A DNA stretch of 64,000 nt from Schaedlerella arabinosiphila. GTDB taxonomy: Bacteria; Bacillota; Clostridia; Lachnospirales; Lachnospiraceae. Positions 26,703-34,979 of the stretch are shown here, piece after piece. The translations under genes and the position numbers were made by a program. Below the pieces are notes generated by a model that saw nothing but the letters and a program-made list of their open reading frames with translations, was not told the origin of the DNA and ran no database searches. Location: assembly GCF_003885045.1 (NCBI RefSeq), contig NZ_RHJS01000002.1, forward strand, positions 3,898,501 to 3,962,500. The letters are read 5' to 3'. How positions within the stretch are numbered: the first letter of the stretch is position 1; each line of letters begins with the position of its first letter.

Positions 26703-27665
26703 TCACGACTGCTGTGCATAGTACTCTTTCATTCTCTCGTCAACCTGCTCTCTCTTCTGCACTCCTGTGGTCGCCCCGATACTCTGTACACTGATGGAGG
26801 CGGTCACATTTGCAAATTCCGCACATTCCTTCAAAGACTTTCCTTCCAGGATCGCGGTGATGAAGCCCGATGCGAAGTTGTCACCCGCACCGATGGTATC
26901 GATCGCGGTGATGCCCTTCATAGCCGGAACCTCCAGTACGCTCCCATCCTGACTCTTGATATAGCAGCCTTTCTTTCCGGTCTTGATCACTACATGCTGT
27001 ATCCCGCAGTCCAGGAACCTGTCGGCAATCTTCTCCAGCTCCGTTTCCTCTGTCATGAGACAGGCTTCGTCGTAATTCGGAAAGAAATAGTCTACATATC
27101 CAAGTGCCTCTTTGATATCGTCCAGAGTCTCGCCTAATCTTGCCTTGATCATATCCGCACAGATGATCATATCCTGCGCCTTTGCTTCCTGAAAAATCTT
27201 CACCAGCGCCCGGCAGTCCAGCAGCGGATTGTTGAAAATGCTCGCCAGTGATAAAAGCCTTGCCTCTTTAAGCCGGGACAGATCCACATCGTCGATGGTC
27301 ATTTTCCAGAGACTTCCGTTGCGGTTCGTGACAAATGTCCGCTCCCCGTCCGCAGTGACAAGTCCTACGTTGATGGAAGTATCGATGCCTTCCCTCATCC
27401 GGATGCCTGAATAGTCAATCCCGTTCTTTTCACAGTGTTCGATGATAAAATTGCCGACCGCATCCCTGCCGACCATACTCATCAGCCCGATCTTGTGCCC
27501 GAGACGGGACATGATCGTTGCCTCGTTGATGGCGTCCCCGCCGATGGTCATGGAAATCTGCTGCAAAGGAAATGACTCAATTTCAAACATATCCCGGTTG
27601 ACAGGCTGCAGAGGAATATCCACGATCGCAGCGCCGACACAGATTGCGTCTAATTTTTTCTCCAC
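26703..27665 (-). CDS. PfkB-family carbohydrate kinase
   Basis: 320 residues, ribokinase fold. GGDAINEA near residue 42 and the C-terminal anion-hole/catalytic signature GAGDNFASGF are present, the Asp being the catalytic base. Transfers phosphate from ATP to a sugar hydroxyl, here probably a ketose made by one of the dehydrogenases. Start is GTG, two bases after the aldolase stop with AAAGGCGGA ahead of it, so translation is coupled. Which sugar and which position is phosphorylated cannot be read. Confidence 0.9.
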   Translation of the reverse strand: MEKKLDAICVGAAIVDIPLQPVNRDMFEIESFPLQQISMTIGGDAINEATIMSRLGHKIGLMSMVGRDAVGNFIIEHCEKNGIDYSGIRMREGIDTSINVGLVTADGERTFVTNRNGSLWKMTIDDVDLSRLKEARLLSLASIFNNPLLDCRALVKIFQEAKAQDMIICADMIKARLGETLDDIKEALGYVDYFFPNYDEACLMTEETELEKIADRFLDCGIQHVVIKTGKKGCYIKSQDGSVLEVPAMKGITAIDTIGAGDNFASGFITAILEGKSLKECAEFANVTASISVQSIGATTGVQKREQVDERMKEYYAQQS

Positions 27666-27667
27666 GA

Positions 27668-28504
27668 TTATTCCGCCTTTCCGTCATCTCCAAATAAAAC
27701 GATCTTTTCGATTGCACGCTGTTTTACTGCTGCCCTTACGGCTCTTTCCAGTTCCAGGAACGGCTTGTCCACATTTGCCGCAACCGCGGTCATCGCAGCC
27801 TGGCACAGCTCTGTGTGGATGTTGATCTTAGCAATTCCAAGCGAGATTGCCTTCTTGATATCTTCATCACCGATTCCGGATGCTCCATGAAGTACCAGCG
27901 GTACGGTCACGGCGTCTCTGACCTTCTCTACCACTTCGAAGTTCAGCTTCGGCTCGGATGTGTAGACACCGTGCTGGTTTCCGATGGCAACTGCCAGAGA
28001 ATCACAGCCTGTACGCTCTACGAACTCCGCTGCCTGAGACGGATCTGTGTACTGATAGCTTGCCAGCGCTTCCTCGTAAACGGTTTCATTTCCTACATGG
28101 CCAAGCTCTGCCTCTACCGGGATTCCCAATGGATGGAAATAATCTACCACTTCTTTTGTAAGGCGGATGTTCTCTTCTAATTCGAATGCGGAAGCGTCTC
28201 TCATCACGGAGTTCATCCCATGGGTGTACGCATTCTGCACGATCTCCATGCTGCGGCCGTGATCCCAGTGTGTGATGACCGGTACGGCTGCCTTCTTTGC
28301 CATGGAAACCATCATATGGCAGAAATCTTCAAAAGAAGTATTTCCTACAAAACCGGTTCCGAAAGAAATAATCACCGGCGCCTTGGTCTCTTCCGCCGCG
28401 TCCATCACTCCCATGAGCATCTCAGCGTTCCAAACGTTGAAGTGCGGGATGGCATATCTTCCTTCTGTTGCTTTCTTTTCCCAATATCTGATATCTGCTA
28501 ACAT
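27668..28504 (-). CDS. Class II (zinc) ketose-bisphosphate aldolase
   Basis: 278 residues, the Fba/GatY/KbaY family. Zinc and active-site motifs: ITHWDHG (usual form HLDHG), EAELGHVG, AIGNQHGVY and LHGASGIGDEDI, then INIHTELC. Cleaves a ketose phosphate to DHAP plus an aldehyde. HW for HL and GHVGN for GHIGG are mild departures from the fructose-bisphosphate/tagatose-bisphosphate consensus and may mark a different substrate. RBS AGGAGG. Confidence 0.9.
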   Translation of the reverse strand: MLADIRYWEKKATEGRYAIPHFNVWNAEMLMGVMDAAEETKAPVIISFGTGFVGNTSFEDFCHMMVSMAKKAAVPVITHWDHGRSMEIVQNAYTHGMNSVMRDASAFELEENIRLTKEVVDYFHPLGIPVEAELGHVGNETVYEEALASYQYTDPSQAAEFVERTGCDSLAVAIGNQHGVYTSEPKLNFEVVEKVRDAVTVPLVLHGASGIGDEDIKKAISLGIAKINIHTELCQAAMTAVAANVDKPFLELERAVRAAVKQRAIEKIVLFGDDGKAE

Positions 28505-28542
28505 TCTTATTCCTCCTGATCTTATCTGACTTTATGTCTGCC

Positions 28543-28578
28543 GTATCAGGGGCATGTCGTAAGTAAAACCCCTGATAC
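28543..28578. other. Intergenic stem-loop between dehydrogenase and aldolase genes
   Basis: Perfect 10-bp arms GTATCAGGGG / CCCCTGATAC around a 16-base loop within a 169-base spacer. No T run on the minus strand, so an RNA processing or stability element is more likely than a terminator. Confidence 0.5.
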
Positions 28579-28673
28579 GTTTCTTTTCAATCATTTTCCC
28601 GACTTTGAGAAATGATCCTCCCTATAAAATGTCAAACCTGTACTTTACTTCTGTGTTTTTACAGAACGTCCGG

Positions 28674-29723
28674 TCATTCTGCATCTTCAATCTTAATAAC
28701 GCCTTTGATGATGTCCTTCTTGCAGTGTACGGATTCTTCAAATGCCTTCTGCACGTCCTGGTAATCATAAACGTGTGTTACCATAGATTTCACATCGAAT
28801 TTTCCGGATGCGATGGCGTCGATGGTCATCGGATAGTTGTTTGCGTAGCGGAATACGGTCTGAATCGTCACTTCACGGTTGATCTTTAAGAAATCAATCG
28901 GCACTTCGCCCGGAATCGTTCCTACGATCATGATCCTGCCGCCCCTTGCGACAATCTGCGGAGCCTGTTTTGCGGTGATCTGGGAACCTGCGGTCTCAAA
29001 TACGATATCCGCGCCCAGTTCTCCAACCAGCTCTTTACATCTGCTGATGGTATCCTCTTCCATTCCGTTGATGACCGCAGAAGCGCCAAGCTCCTTTGCC
29101 ATCTCCAGTCGCTTGGGCATCACGTCCACCACTACGATGTCCGTAGCGCCAAGGCTCTTGCAGCCCTGGAGGGTCATCAGGCCGATGCAGCCTGCGCCCA
29201 GAATGACGATCTTCTTACCCAGTCTTGCGCCGCCTTCCATCGCCGCATGCATTCCGACCGCAGCCGGCTCTACCAGAGCGCCCTCCATAGTGCTCATGTT
29301 TTCCGGGAGCTTATAGGTAAAGTTCTCCGGATGGCACAGATAGTTTGTCAATGCGCCTCTATAGTTTGGCTGGGTCGCCATAAAGTCAACGTCCGGACAG
29401 ATGTTGTAATGCCCTTCCAGACAGTATTTACATTTTCCGCAGGGTACGCCCGGCTCGATGTTCACACGGTCGCCCGGTTTAAACTTTGTGACCTTGCTTC
29501 CGACCTGTACGACAGTTCCTGCACATTCGTGTCCAAGTCCGATCTTCTGATTCGGATCCTTCGGCGGAATGAACGGGCCTGACTCAAATCCATGGACATC
29601 GGAGCCGCAGATTCCTACGTACTCCACTTTCAGCATGATCTCATCGTCCTTCGGCACCGGTACGGGCGCGTCTTTGATTTCCATAGTTCCGGGAACAACC
29701 AGGATTGCTTCTGTATTTTTCAT
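28674..29723 (-). CDS. Zinc-dependent polyol dehydrogenase (sorbitol/xylitol DH type)
   Basis: About 349 residues from ATG 29721-29723 (GGAAG 8 bases upstream). Medium-chain dehydrogenase. Catalytic zinc ligands: Cys in GICGSD, GHE in LGHECAG, and a later Glu in VEPAAVG. Structural zinc cysteines are all present in PCGKCKYCLEGHYNIC. Rossmann turn GAGCIG, then VVDVMPKR, whose Asp favours NAD+. Closest in feel to sorbitol and xylitol dehydrogenases, so it probably oxidises a polyol to a ketose, feeding the kinase. Confidence 0.92.
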   Translation of the reverse strand: MKNTEAILVVPGTMEIKDAPVPVPKDDEIMLKVEYVGICGSDVHGFESGPFIPPKDPNQKIGLGHECAGTVVQVGSKVTKFKPGDRVNIEPGVPCGKCKYCLEGHYNICPDVDFMATQPNYRGALTNYLCHPENFTYKLPENMSTMEGALVEPAAVGMHAAMEGGARLGKKIVILGAGCIGLMTLQGCKSLGATDIVVVDVMPKRLEMAKELGASAVINGMEEDTISRCKELVGELGADIVFETAGSQITAKQAPQIVARGGRIMIVGTIPGEVPIDFLKINREVTIQTVFRYANNYPMTIDAIASGKFDVKSMVTHVYDYQDVQKAFEESVHCKKDIIKGVIKIEDAE

Positions 29724-29833
29724 ATCCGATACTTCCTTTCTATTTTTGATATTCGCAGTCAATGTCATCTCCTCACGATCTGTTCCTGACGCATCTGACT
29801 GTTGATTTTTATGTAACTGCGAAACGCACTTTT

Positions 29834-31216
29834 TTATTCCACGTTTCCGATATCCTCAACGGACTCTCCTCTTGTCTCAACACCGAAGATGAATACGCAT
29901 ACCGCAATAATCACAGCTACGATGGTGATCAGGACGAACACTCCGCCGCTTCCCATGGAGCTTGCAACAGATGTTACAAGGAACGGGAAGAAGATATTGC
30001 TGACACGGCCCATTGCATTACAGAATCCGGAACCGGAGAGCTTCGCTGATGTAGGCCACATCTCCGGAACGTATACCGCGGATGCATAGCATACATACAT
30101 GTAAATGATCGTGTTCAGGCAGAAGGTGGAAACGATCAGCGCCGTCATCTCGGTCTGCTGTCCTGTGATGATTCCCAGCACCGCCATGCCTGCCAGCAGG
30201 ATCACGCCCATGACGCGGCGCGGGATCTTATCCATGATCAGGGATGCAATGAAGATTCCGAAGGGTGCGCCGAACAGTCCGAACATGGTCATGAACTGTG
30301 ACTGTGAGGTATCATATCCCAGTGATCTCAGCAGGGAAGGCATCCAGTTCATCAATGTATACTGGATCGTATTCATACCGATCAGTACCAGGGAGCCGAC
30401 AATCGTTCTCTTTAACAGTTTTCCGCGGAACAGTGCGGAGTATGGAAGCTGCTTTACTTCCTTCGGAGCTTCTGTCACCGCCGGGAGCGGTTTGCCTGTG
30501 GAGGCTTCGATCTCTTTTTCAATCCTTGTCATGATCTCGTCTGCTTCGTCAAGTCTTCCCTGTGCTTCCAGCCATCTCGGAGATTCCGGGAATTTCTTCG
30601 CGATCAGGATGGATGCGACGATGGAAAGGATGGACGGGATCATGTACTGAACTCTCCAGTTCATGTTATAGCTGATTCCGGTCAACGCGATCACAAATGC
30701 GATTCCGTTGCAGACCGGGTGTGCCCAGTTGCCGATGAAGGAGTTCCGGCTGGACCATACCCCGCGGTTCCGGCCCGGAACATATTCTGTAAATCCTGCA
30801 AACAATACGACCAGAAGTGCGCCCAGCCCGAAGCCCTGTACAAGCCTGAATACATACAGTACGGTGACATTTGGTGAGACCGCGCCGCCGATCATGGCGA
30901 TGATATGTATAATCTCATATAATAAGATACTTTTTTTCCGGCCGATCTTGTCGCCGATGGGCCCGCCTACCAGCGCGCCGAACAACTGTCCCGCTGTATA
31001 AGTCGTTCCCCACATTGCCAGAAGCGCGCTGCCTTCCTCCAGCCAGTGAAGCTCATTCAGAAGGATATTCTGTACCGCGCCGCCGATTCCGTTTGACCAG
31101 CATACCAGAAGCGCAAAAGCGGATACCAGCCACATTTTTATATGCCAGCCTGAATTTGGAAGTCGGTCAAGTCTTGCACCGATATTCACGCTCTTTGAAT
31201 TTGTTTTAGATGCCAT
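29834..31216 (-). CDS. MFS transporter, probable sugar/polyol importer
   Basis: 460 residues, twelve membrane helices with a central cytoplasmic loop of about 60 residues. MFS signatures between helices 2 and 3 (GGPIGDKIGRKKS) and in the second half (MDKIPRRVMG). C-terminus reads IFGVETRGESVEDI, as in sugar porters. It is the only transporter in the operon, so it most likely brings in the polyol or sugar unphosphorylated by H+ symport, consistent with an intracellular dehydrogenase and PfkB kinase. Confidence 0.88.
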   Translation of the reverse strand: MASKTNSKSVNIGARLDRLPNSGWHIKMWLVSAFALLVCWSNGIGGAVQNILLNELHWLEEGSALLAMWGTTYTAGQLFGALVGGPIGDKIGRKKSILLYEIIHIIAMIGGAVSPNVTVLYVFRLVQGFGLGALLVVLFAGFTEYVPGRNRGVWSSRNSFIGNWAHPVCNGIAFVIALTGISYNMNWRVQYMIPSILSIVASILIAKKFPESPRWLEAQGRLDEADEIMTRIEKEIEASTGKPLPAVTEAPKEVKQLPYSALFRGKLLKRTIVGSLVLIGMNTIQYTLMNWMPSLLRSLGYDTSQSQFMTMFGLFGAPFGIFIASLIMDKIPRRVMGVILLAGMAVLGIITGQQTEMTALIVSTFCLNTIIYMYVCYASAVYVPEMWPTSAKLSGSGFCNAMGRVSNIFFPFLVTSVASSMGSGGVFVLITIVAVIIAVCVFIFGVETRGESVEDIGNVE

Positions 31217-31330
31217 AATTCTTTTTTCCTTTCTTTCTCATCCTTTTTATAACTGTATTCTCAGATGGTATTTTTACAGCCTGCATACACGAAGCCTGCT
31301 TCCCAAGCTTCCGCGTACGCACTCTATTTT

Positions 31331-32026
31331 TCAGGATCTGGTACAGGAGGAAAGCTCCGCTTCCACTTCCTTTTCCATGATCTCCCACGCTTTCCGGATA
31401 TCCTTGTCCTTGTTCCACAGCGCCGGCGGGCCTAACACGACCACGTCTGCCCCGGCCTCATACAGGGGGCGGTATACGCCTGCATTCATGGAGCCGTCCG
31501 CTTCAATCAGGAAATCCAGTCCCATTTCTTCTCTCCACTGCACCAGGGTACGGATCTTGTCGTACATCTGGGTGATCACTTTTTGTCCTGCATAACCAGC
31601 GTCCACGATCATGATCGTTACTTTGGACAGCAGCGGCAGGTAATGGCGTATCCCTTCCAGGGGCGCAGCCGGATTCATAGCGATGCCTGCCTTACATCCA
31701 AGGGAAATGATCTTGTTCAGTGTGACAAAGGCGTCGCTCTCGATGCAGTCCGTATGAGGTGTGATATACTCCGCGCCGGCCTCGGCACAGGCTTCGATGT
31801 ATTCCTGGGGATGCCGAATCATCAGATGTGCATCCATAGGGGTTTTCACGACCTTTTTCAGGACTGTCATGAAGTCCGGGCCTACGCCGAAGGTTTTTAC
31901 ATAATTGCCGTCCTTGATGTCAATGTGGAGAAAGTCCGCATGTTCATCAATGAACCGTACCTGGTTCTCAAAATCGTACAGGTCGCAGCATCCCATGGAC
32001 GGCGCCAGCAATAGCTTTTTTTCCAT
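31331..32026 (-). CDS. Ribulose-phosphate/allulose-6-phosphate 3-epimerase family protein
   Basis: 231 residues, metal-dependent TIM barrel. LAPSMGCCDL, FLHIDIKDGNY, DAHLMIRHP, MIVDAGYAGQ and IEADGSMN match the family's metal and phosphate sites. Closer in wording to E. coli AlsE (D-allulose-6-phosphate 3-epimerase) than to Rpe: FIDEHADFLHIDI against FIDSHADYFHIDI. Deviations are PHTD in the usual xHxE position and LGPPALWNK in the phosphate loop. In this operon it probably epimerises a ketohexose phosphate at C3 to a form the aldolase branch can use. Confidence 0.85.
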   Translation of the reverse strand: MEKKLLLAPSMGCCDLYDFENQVRFIDEHADFLHIDIKDGNYVKTFGVGPDFMTVLKKVVKTPMDAHLMIRHPQEYIEACAEAGAEYITPHTDCIESDAFVTLNKIISLGCKAGIAMNPAAPLEGIRHYLPLLSKVTIMIVDAGYAGQKVITQMYDKIRTLVQWREEMGLDFLIEADGSMNAGVYRPLYEAGADVVVLGPPALWNKDKDIRKAWEIMEKEVEAELSSCTRS

Positions 32027-32128
32027 TTTTGTATTCCTCTTTTGGCGGCCGCAGATAAAGTATTTGAGAGGAGGGATCCAAATACCGGCTTACCTGCGGC
32101 CATGTCTATGTATATCGGTTCTCAGGGA

Positions 32129-33205
32129 TCAGTCTTCAAAATCATAGTGGAAGATGACCTTGATCGCTTCTTTATTTGCCATCAGTTCAAATCCTTTTTC
32201 CCACTCTGACAGCCCGAGTCTGTGTGTGATCATCGGCTGTACCTTGATCTGGCCGGCTTCCAGAAGGCGGATCGCGTTTCTCCAGGAAGTGGAATCATAT
32301 GCCATATGTCCGATGATGCTCTTGTTCCAGGAAGTAATGTCGTTGATGGAAAATTCCAGCGGCTTGAAGCCCATACCTACGCGGACCACTTCTCCGTTCG
32401 GACGGAGCATCTCGATGGCCTGCTTCAGGGCGATGTTTGCGCCGGAGCACTCTACAACCAGGCCAAGATTGTCTCTTCCGCAGATCTCAGTACATCTCTT
32501 TACCACATCTTCCTTGGAGCCGTTTACTACATGGGTAGCGCCCAGTTCCTTAGCCACACCGAAACGAACCTTTGTGTCTTCTTCCAGACCGACCATCACG
32601 ATGTTCACAGCGCCCATGATCCTTGCCACCTGTACTGCGAAAAGTCCTAAGGGGCCTGTTCCGAATACGACTACGTCCTGTCCCGGAAGGAGATGCGCCT
32701 GCTGTGCGATTGCCTTGTAGGAGTTGCAGATCGGGTCAAGCACTGCGGCTTCCTCGTATTTTACATTTTCCGGGATTTCCCAGATTGCGTGCTTGTGGAT
32801 TCTCAGGATCTCGCCTGGAACCTTGCAGTATTTGGAAAAACCGCCGCCCCATGTGTTGTTGTCCAGTCCAAGATTTACCTTGTTCTCGCAACAGAGGAAA
32901 TCTCCCTGTTCGCAGGCCGGGCAGACACCGCATACATGAGCACTGTTGTCCGATACGACACGTTGTCCTACCTTCCAGTCCTTCACCAGCTCGCCTACTT
33001 TTACGATCTCTCCGGCAAATTCATGACCGCGGATGGAATTGAATTCGTCAGAGCCATTGTCCACCTTGTAGTGCTTCATATCGGCTCCGCAGATCGCTGC
33101 CGCCTTGATCTCAATGATAATGTCCTCGGGTCCGCATGTTGGTTCCGGTACGTCGATCATCCGATAGCCGCCAAATTCTTTTCCATATCTTGCTAATGCT
33201 TTCAT
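32129..33205 (-). CDS. Zinc-dependent alcohol/polyol dehydrogenase
   Basis: 358 residues, first gene of the operon, RBS AAAGGAG. Medium-chain dehydrogenase: AAICGADMKHY and GHEFAG give catalytic zinc ligands; VCGVCPACEQGDFLCC gives the structural zinc. Rossmann turn GTGPLG. Sequence differs clearly from the other dehydrogenase in this operon, so the two probably act at different carbons or on different intermediates (polyol versus sugar acid or sugar phosphate). Precise substrate unknown. Confidence 0.9.
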   Translation of the reverse strand: MKALARYGKEFGGYRMIDVPEPTCGPEDIIIEIKAAAICGADMKHYKVDNGSDEFNSIRGHEFAGEIVKVGELVKDWKVGQRVVSDNSAHVCGVCPACEQGDFLCCENKVNLGLDNNTWGGGFSKYCKVPGEILRIHKHAIWEIPENVKYEEAAVLDPICNSYKAIAQQAHLLPGQDVVVFGTGPLGLFAVQVARIMGAVNIVMVGLEEDTKVRFGVAKELGATHVVNGSKEDVVKRCTEICGRDNLGLVVECSGANIALKQAIEMLRPNGEVVRVGMGFKPLEFSINDITSWNKSIIGHMAYDSTSWRNAIRLLEAGQIKVQPMITHRLGLSEWEKGFELMANKEAIKVIFHYDFED

Positions 33206-33312
33206 GTTCTTCTCCTTTTCTTTCCTGAAAAAATAAGTTCCACTTTCGCTATTTATTTGCTTCTCGCATCTCCCGTTTTCCGGCCGGAAACGTTGTTACT
33301 TGATGTACCTAT

Positions 33313-33341
33313 ATAGTACTCCTAATCTTTGTTTTTGTCAA
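33313..33341 (-). promoter_or_regulatory. Sigma-A promoter of the sugar-alcohol operon
   Basis: Minus strand: perfect TTGACA (33336-33341), 17-base spacer, TACTAT (33313-33318). The -35 overlaps the start of repeat 1, which fits repression. Confidence 0.75.
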
Positions 33342-33343
33342 TT

Positions 33344-33460
33344 TATTTTCTGTGTTTCAAAAATTTTCGGCATATATCACAATTTATTTTCTGTGTTTAA
33401 TTGTATATTCTTTATTTTCAAGATCTGTTTTTGTTTATTTTTCACATATTTTCTGTGTTT
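33344..33460. repeat. Three copies of a 14-bp motif, candidate DeoR operators
   Basis: TATTTTCTGTGTTT occurs at 33344-33357, 33385-33398 and 33447-33460. Copies 1 and 2 are identical over 19 bp; copies 1 and 3 both continue as CAAAA. Start-to-start distances are 41 and 62 bp, near four and six helical turns, so all three face the same side of the helix. Copy 1 touches the operon's -35 box. The rest of the 455-base spacer is AT-rich. Confidence 0.65.
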
Positions 33461-33581
33461 CAAAATTTTCTGACACTTTCAAACCAAGCAAAAACATCGT
33501 GGGAACTCCACGCCCCAGCAGCCTTTGCCTGCACATCGTTTTATTAAAAACATGAAATAAAGCTGAAATAAAATCTGGAAA

Positions 33582-33610
33582 TTGAATTTCTTTTCTAAAG
33601 AGTGTATGAT
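33582..33610 (+). promoter_or_regulatory. Promoter of the HipA-like pair
   Basis: Plus strand: TTGAAT (33582-33587), 17-base spacer, TATGAT (33605-33610), about 50 bases before the first start codon. Confidence 0.5.
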
Positions 33611-33660
33611 AGTTCCATAGAAAACCTGCCGACAGCAGTACCTGATGAAGGAGGACGCAT

Positions 33661-33990
33661 ATGTTGCCTGAGAAAAAGTATCCGCTCAGATTATATTACA
33701 TGTTCCGGGATGAACTCTGCACGATCATTGATGTAGATGTGAAAAACAAAAAGATTGAAGTTACAAACTATGCGGACTATTTTTTGAAACGCGCATTCGG
33801 CAATATCGAGCAGCCGACATTTCAGCAGTATGAAGAGTTCCTCGAATCCAGATGCTTTCCGCGGACGCGTGATAAAATGAAGCTTATACTGAAAGATTTA
33901 GACCTTCCGTTTTATGATCCTATGCTGATCATAGAAAAGACTGAAGGCCGGATGGCGGAGGACGATTTTTGGATTCGGATTGAGAGGTAA
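33661..33990 (+). CDS. Small partner protein of a HipA-like kinase (109 aa)
   Basis: 109 residues, mixed alpha/beta, no membrane segment. Ends with DPMLIIEKTEGRMAEDDFWIRIE. It starts after AAGGAGG and ends three bases before the kinase gene, so both are made together. In HipBST systems a small protein, HipS, corresponding to the missing N-terminal subdomain of HipA, precedes a short HipT kinase. The size and order here fit that pattern, but I see no sequence proof that this is HipS, and no HTH (HipB) gene is adjacent. Confidence 0.7.
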   Translation: MLPEKKYPLRLYYMFRDELCTIIDVDVKNKKIEVTNYADYFLKRAFGNIEQPTFQQYEEFLESRCFPRTRDKMKLILKDLDLPFYDPMLIIEKTEGRMAEDDFWIRIER

Positions 33991-33993
33991 TGT

Positions 33994-34824
33994 ATGATTG
34001 AATTATTCGAACATGAGAGAATGGAATCAGCGAAGCATTCTTCCAAAGGAAACCAATTAAAATGGAACAGCGGAAGCATCTGGTATAAAGCTGATTATAC
34101 AGGTTATGAAGGCCTTGCGGAGTACATGGTTTCACATCTTCTTTTATTTTCCTCGTTGGAGCCAGACGAATATGTGCTGTACGATACGGAGCAGATCCAA
34201 TATAAGGAACAGCTTTACACAGGCTGCAAGAGCCAGGATTTTTTACAGAATGAACTCGATGCCGGAAAAGAATGTCGGCAGATCATCACATTGGAACGGC
34301 TGTATCATAATTTCTGCGGAGAAAGCCTTTACAAAAATATTTACCGCTTTCCCGACTATGAGGATCGTTTAAAATTCATAGTGGAACAGACGGAACAGAT
34401 GACAGGGCTTACGGATTTCGGAGCCTATATGTGTAAACTTCTGACAATTGATGCTTTCTTTTTAAACGAAGACCGTCATACGCATAATATTGCCGTGATC
34501 TGGGACGGAGAGGCCGGATATGATTATTGCCCGTTTTTCGACCAGGGAGCGTCTCTGCTGGCCGATACAGCCATGGATTATCCTTTGGGGCAGGATATCA
34601 TCGAACTGATTCCCCATGCGGCCGCAAAGACATTTTGCAGTTCTTTTGAAGAGCAATTGGATACTGCCGAAAAATTGTATGGGGAAGCACTCTTTTTCTC
34701 CTTCGGTGAAAAAGAAATCCAGGACTTGCTGAATCAGGAGCAGATATATCCGGAGAATATCAGGCATAGAGTCTATGATATACTCTTACAGCAGTGCAGG
34801 AAATATCAATGGCTTTTAAAGTAA
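33994..34824 (+). CDS. HipA-like serine/threonine kinase, short form (276 aa)
   Basis: 276 residues against about 440 for E. coli HipA. The HipA C-terminal kinase core is intact: catalytic loop LNEDRHTHNIAV (D160, N165) and the metal-binding FFDQGASLL (D183) in place of DFG; K32 in SIWYKAD may be the ATP lysine. The N-terminal domain of HipA is absent and may be supplied by the upstream 109-residue protein. Family members phosphorylate translation proteins such as GltX or TrpS, or act as effector kinases such as CtkA. Whether this is a toxin is not shown, and a HipB-type antitoxin is lacking. Confidence 0.8.
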   Translation: MIELFEHERMESAKHSSKGNQLKWNSGSIWYKADYTGYEGLAEYMVSHLLLFSSLEPDEYVLYDTEQIQYKEQLYTGCKSQDFLQNELDAGKECRQIITLERLYHNFCGESLYKNIYRFPDYEDRLKFIVEQTEQMTGLTDFGAYMCKLLTIDAFFLNEDRHTHNIAVIWDGEAGYDYCPFFDQGASLLADTAMDYPLGQDIIELIPHAAAKTFCSSFEEQLDTAEKLYGEALFFSFGEKEIQDLLNQEQIYPENIRHRVYDILLQQCRKYQWLLK

Positions 34825-34848
34825 CGTAGAAGGGACATATGGGAAATA

Positions 34849-34888
34849 GCTGTATACCCGCAATACACCGCGGACATACAGCATTTTC
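34849..34888 (+). terminator. Possible terminator after the HipA-like pair
   Basis: GCTGTAT / ATACAGC outer stem with an inner CCGC/GCGG pairing, followed by ATTTTCC, about 25 bases past the kinase stop. Confidence 0.45.
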
Positions 34889-34979
34889 CAAAATCATAAA
34901 GGCAGTTTTCTGTTAAATTGCATATGTATCTGTAAATCTGCGAAGCAAACAAATTCCCAGCAGTGCGGTTAGACAAATT

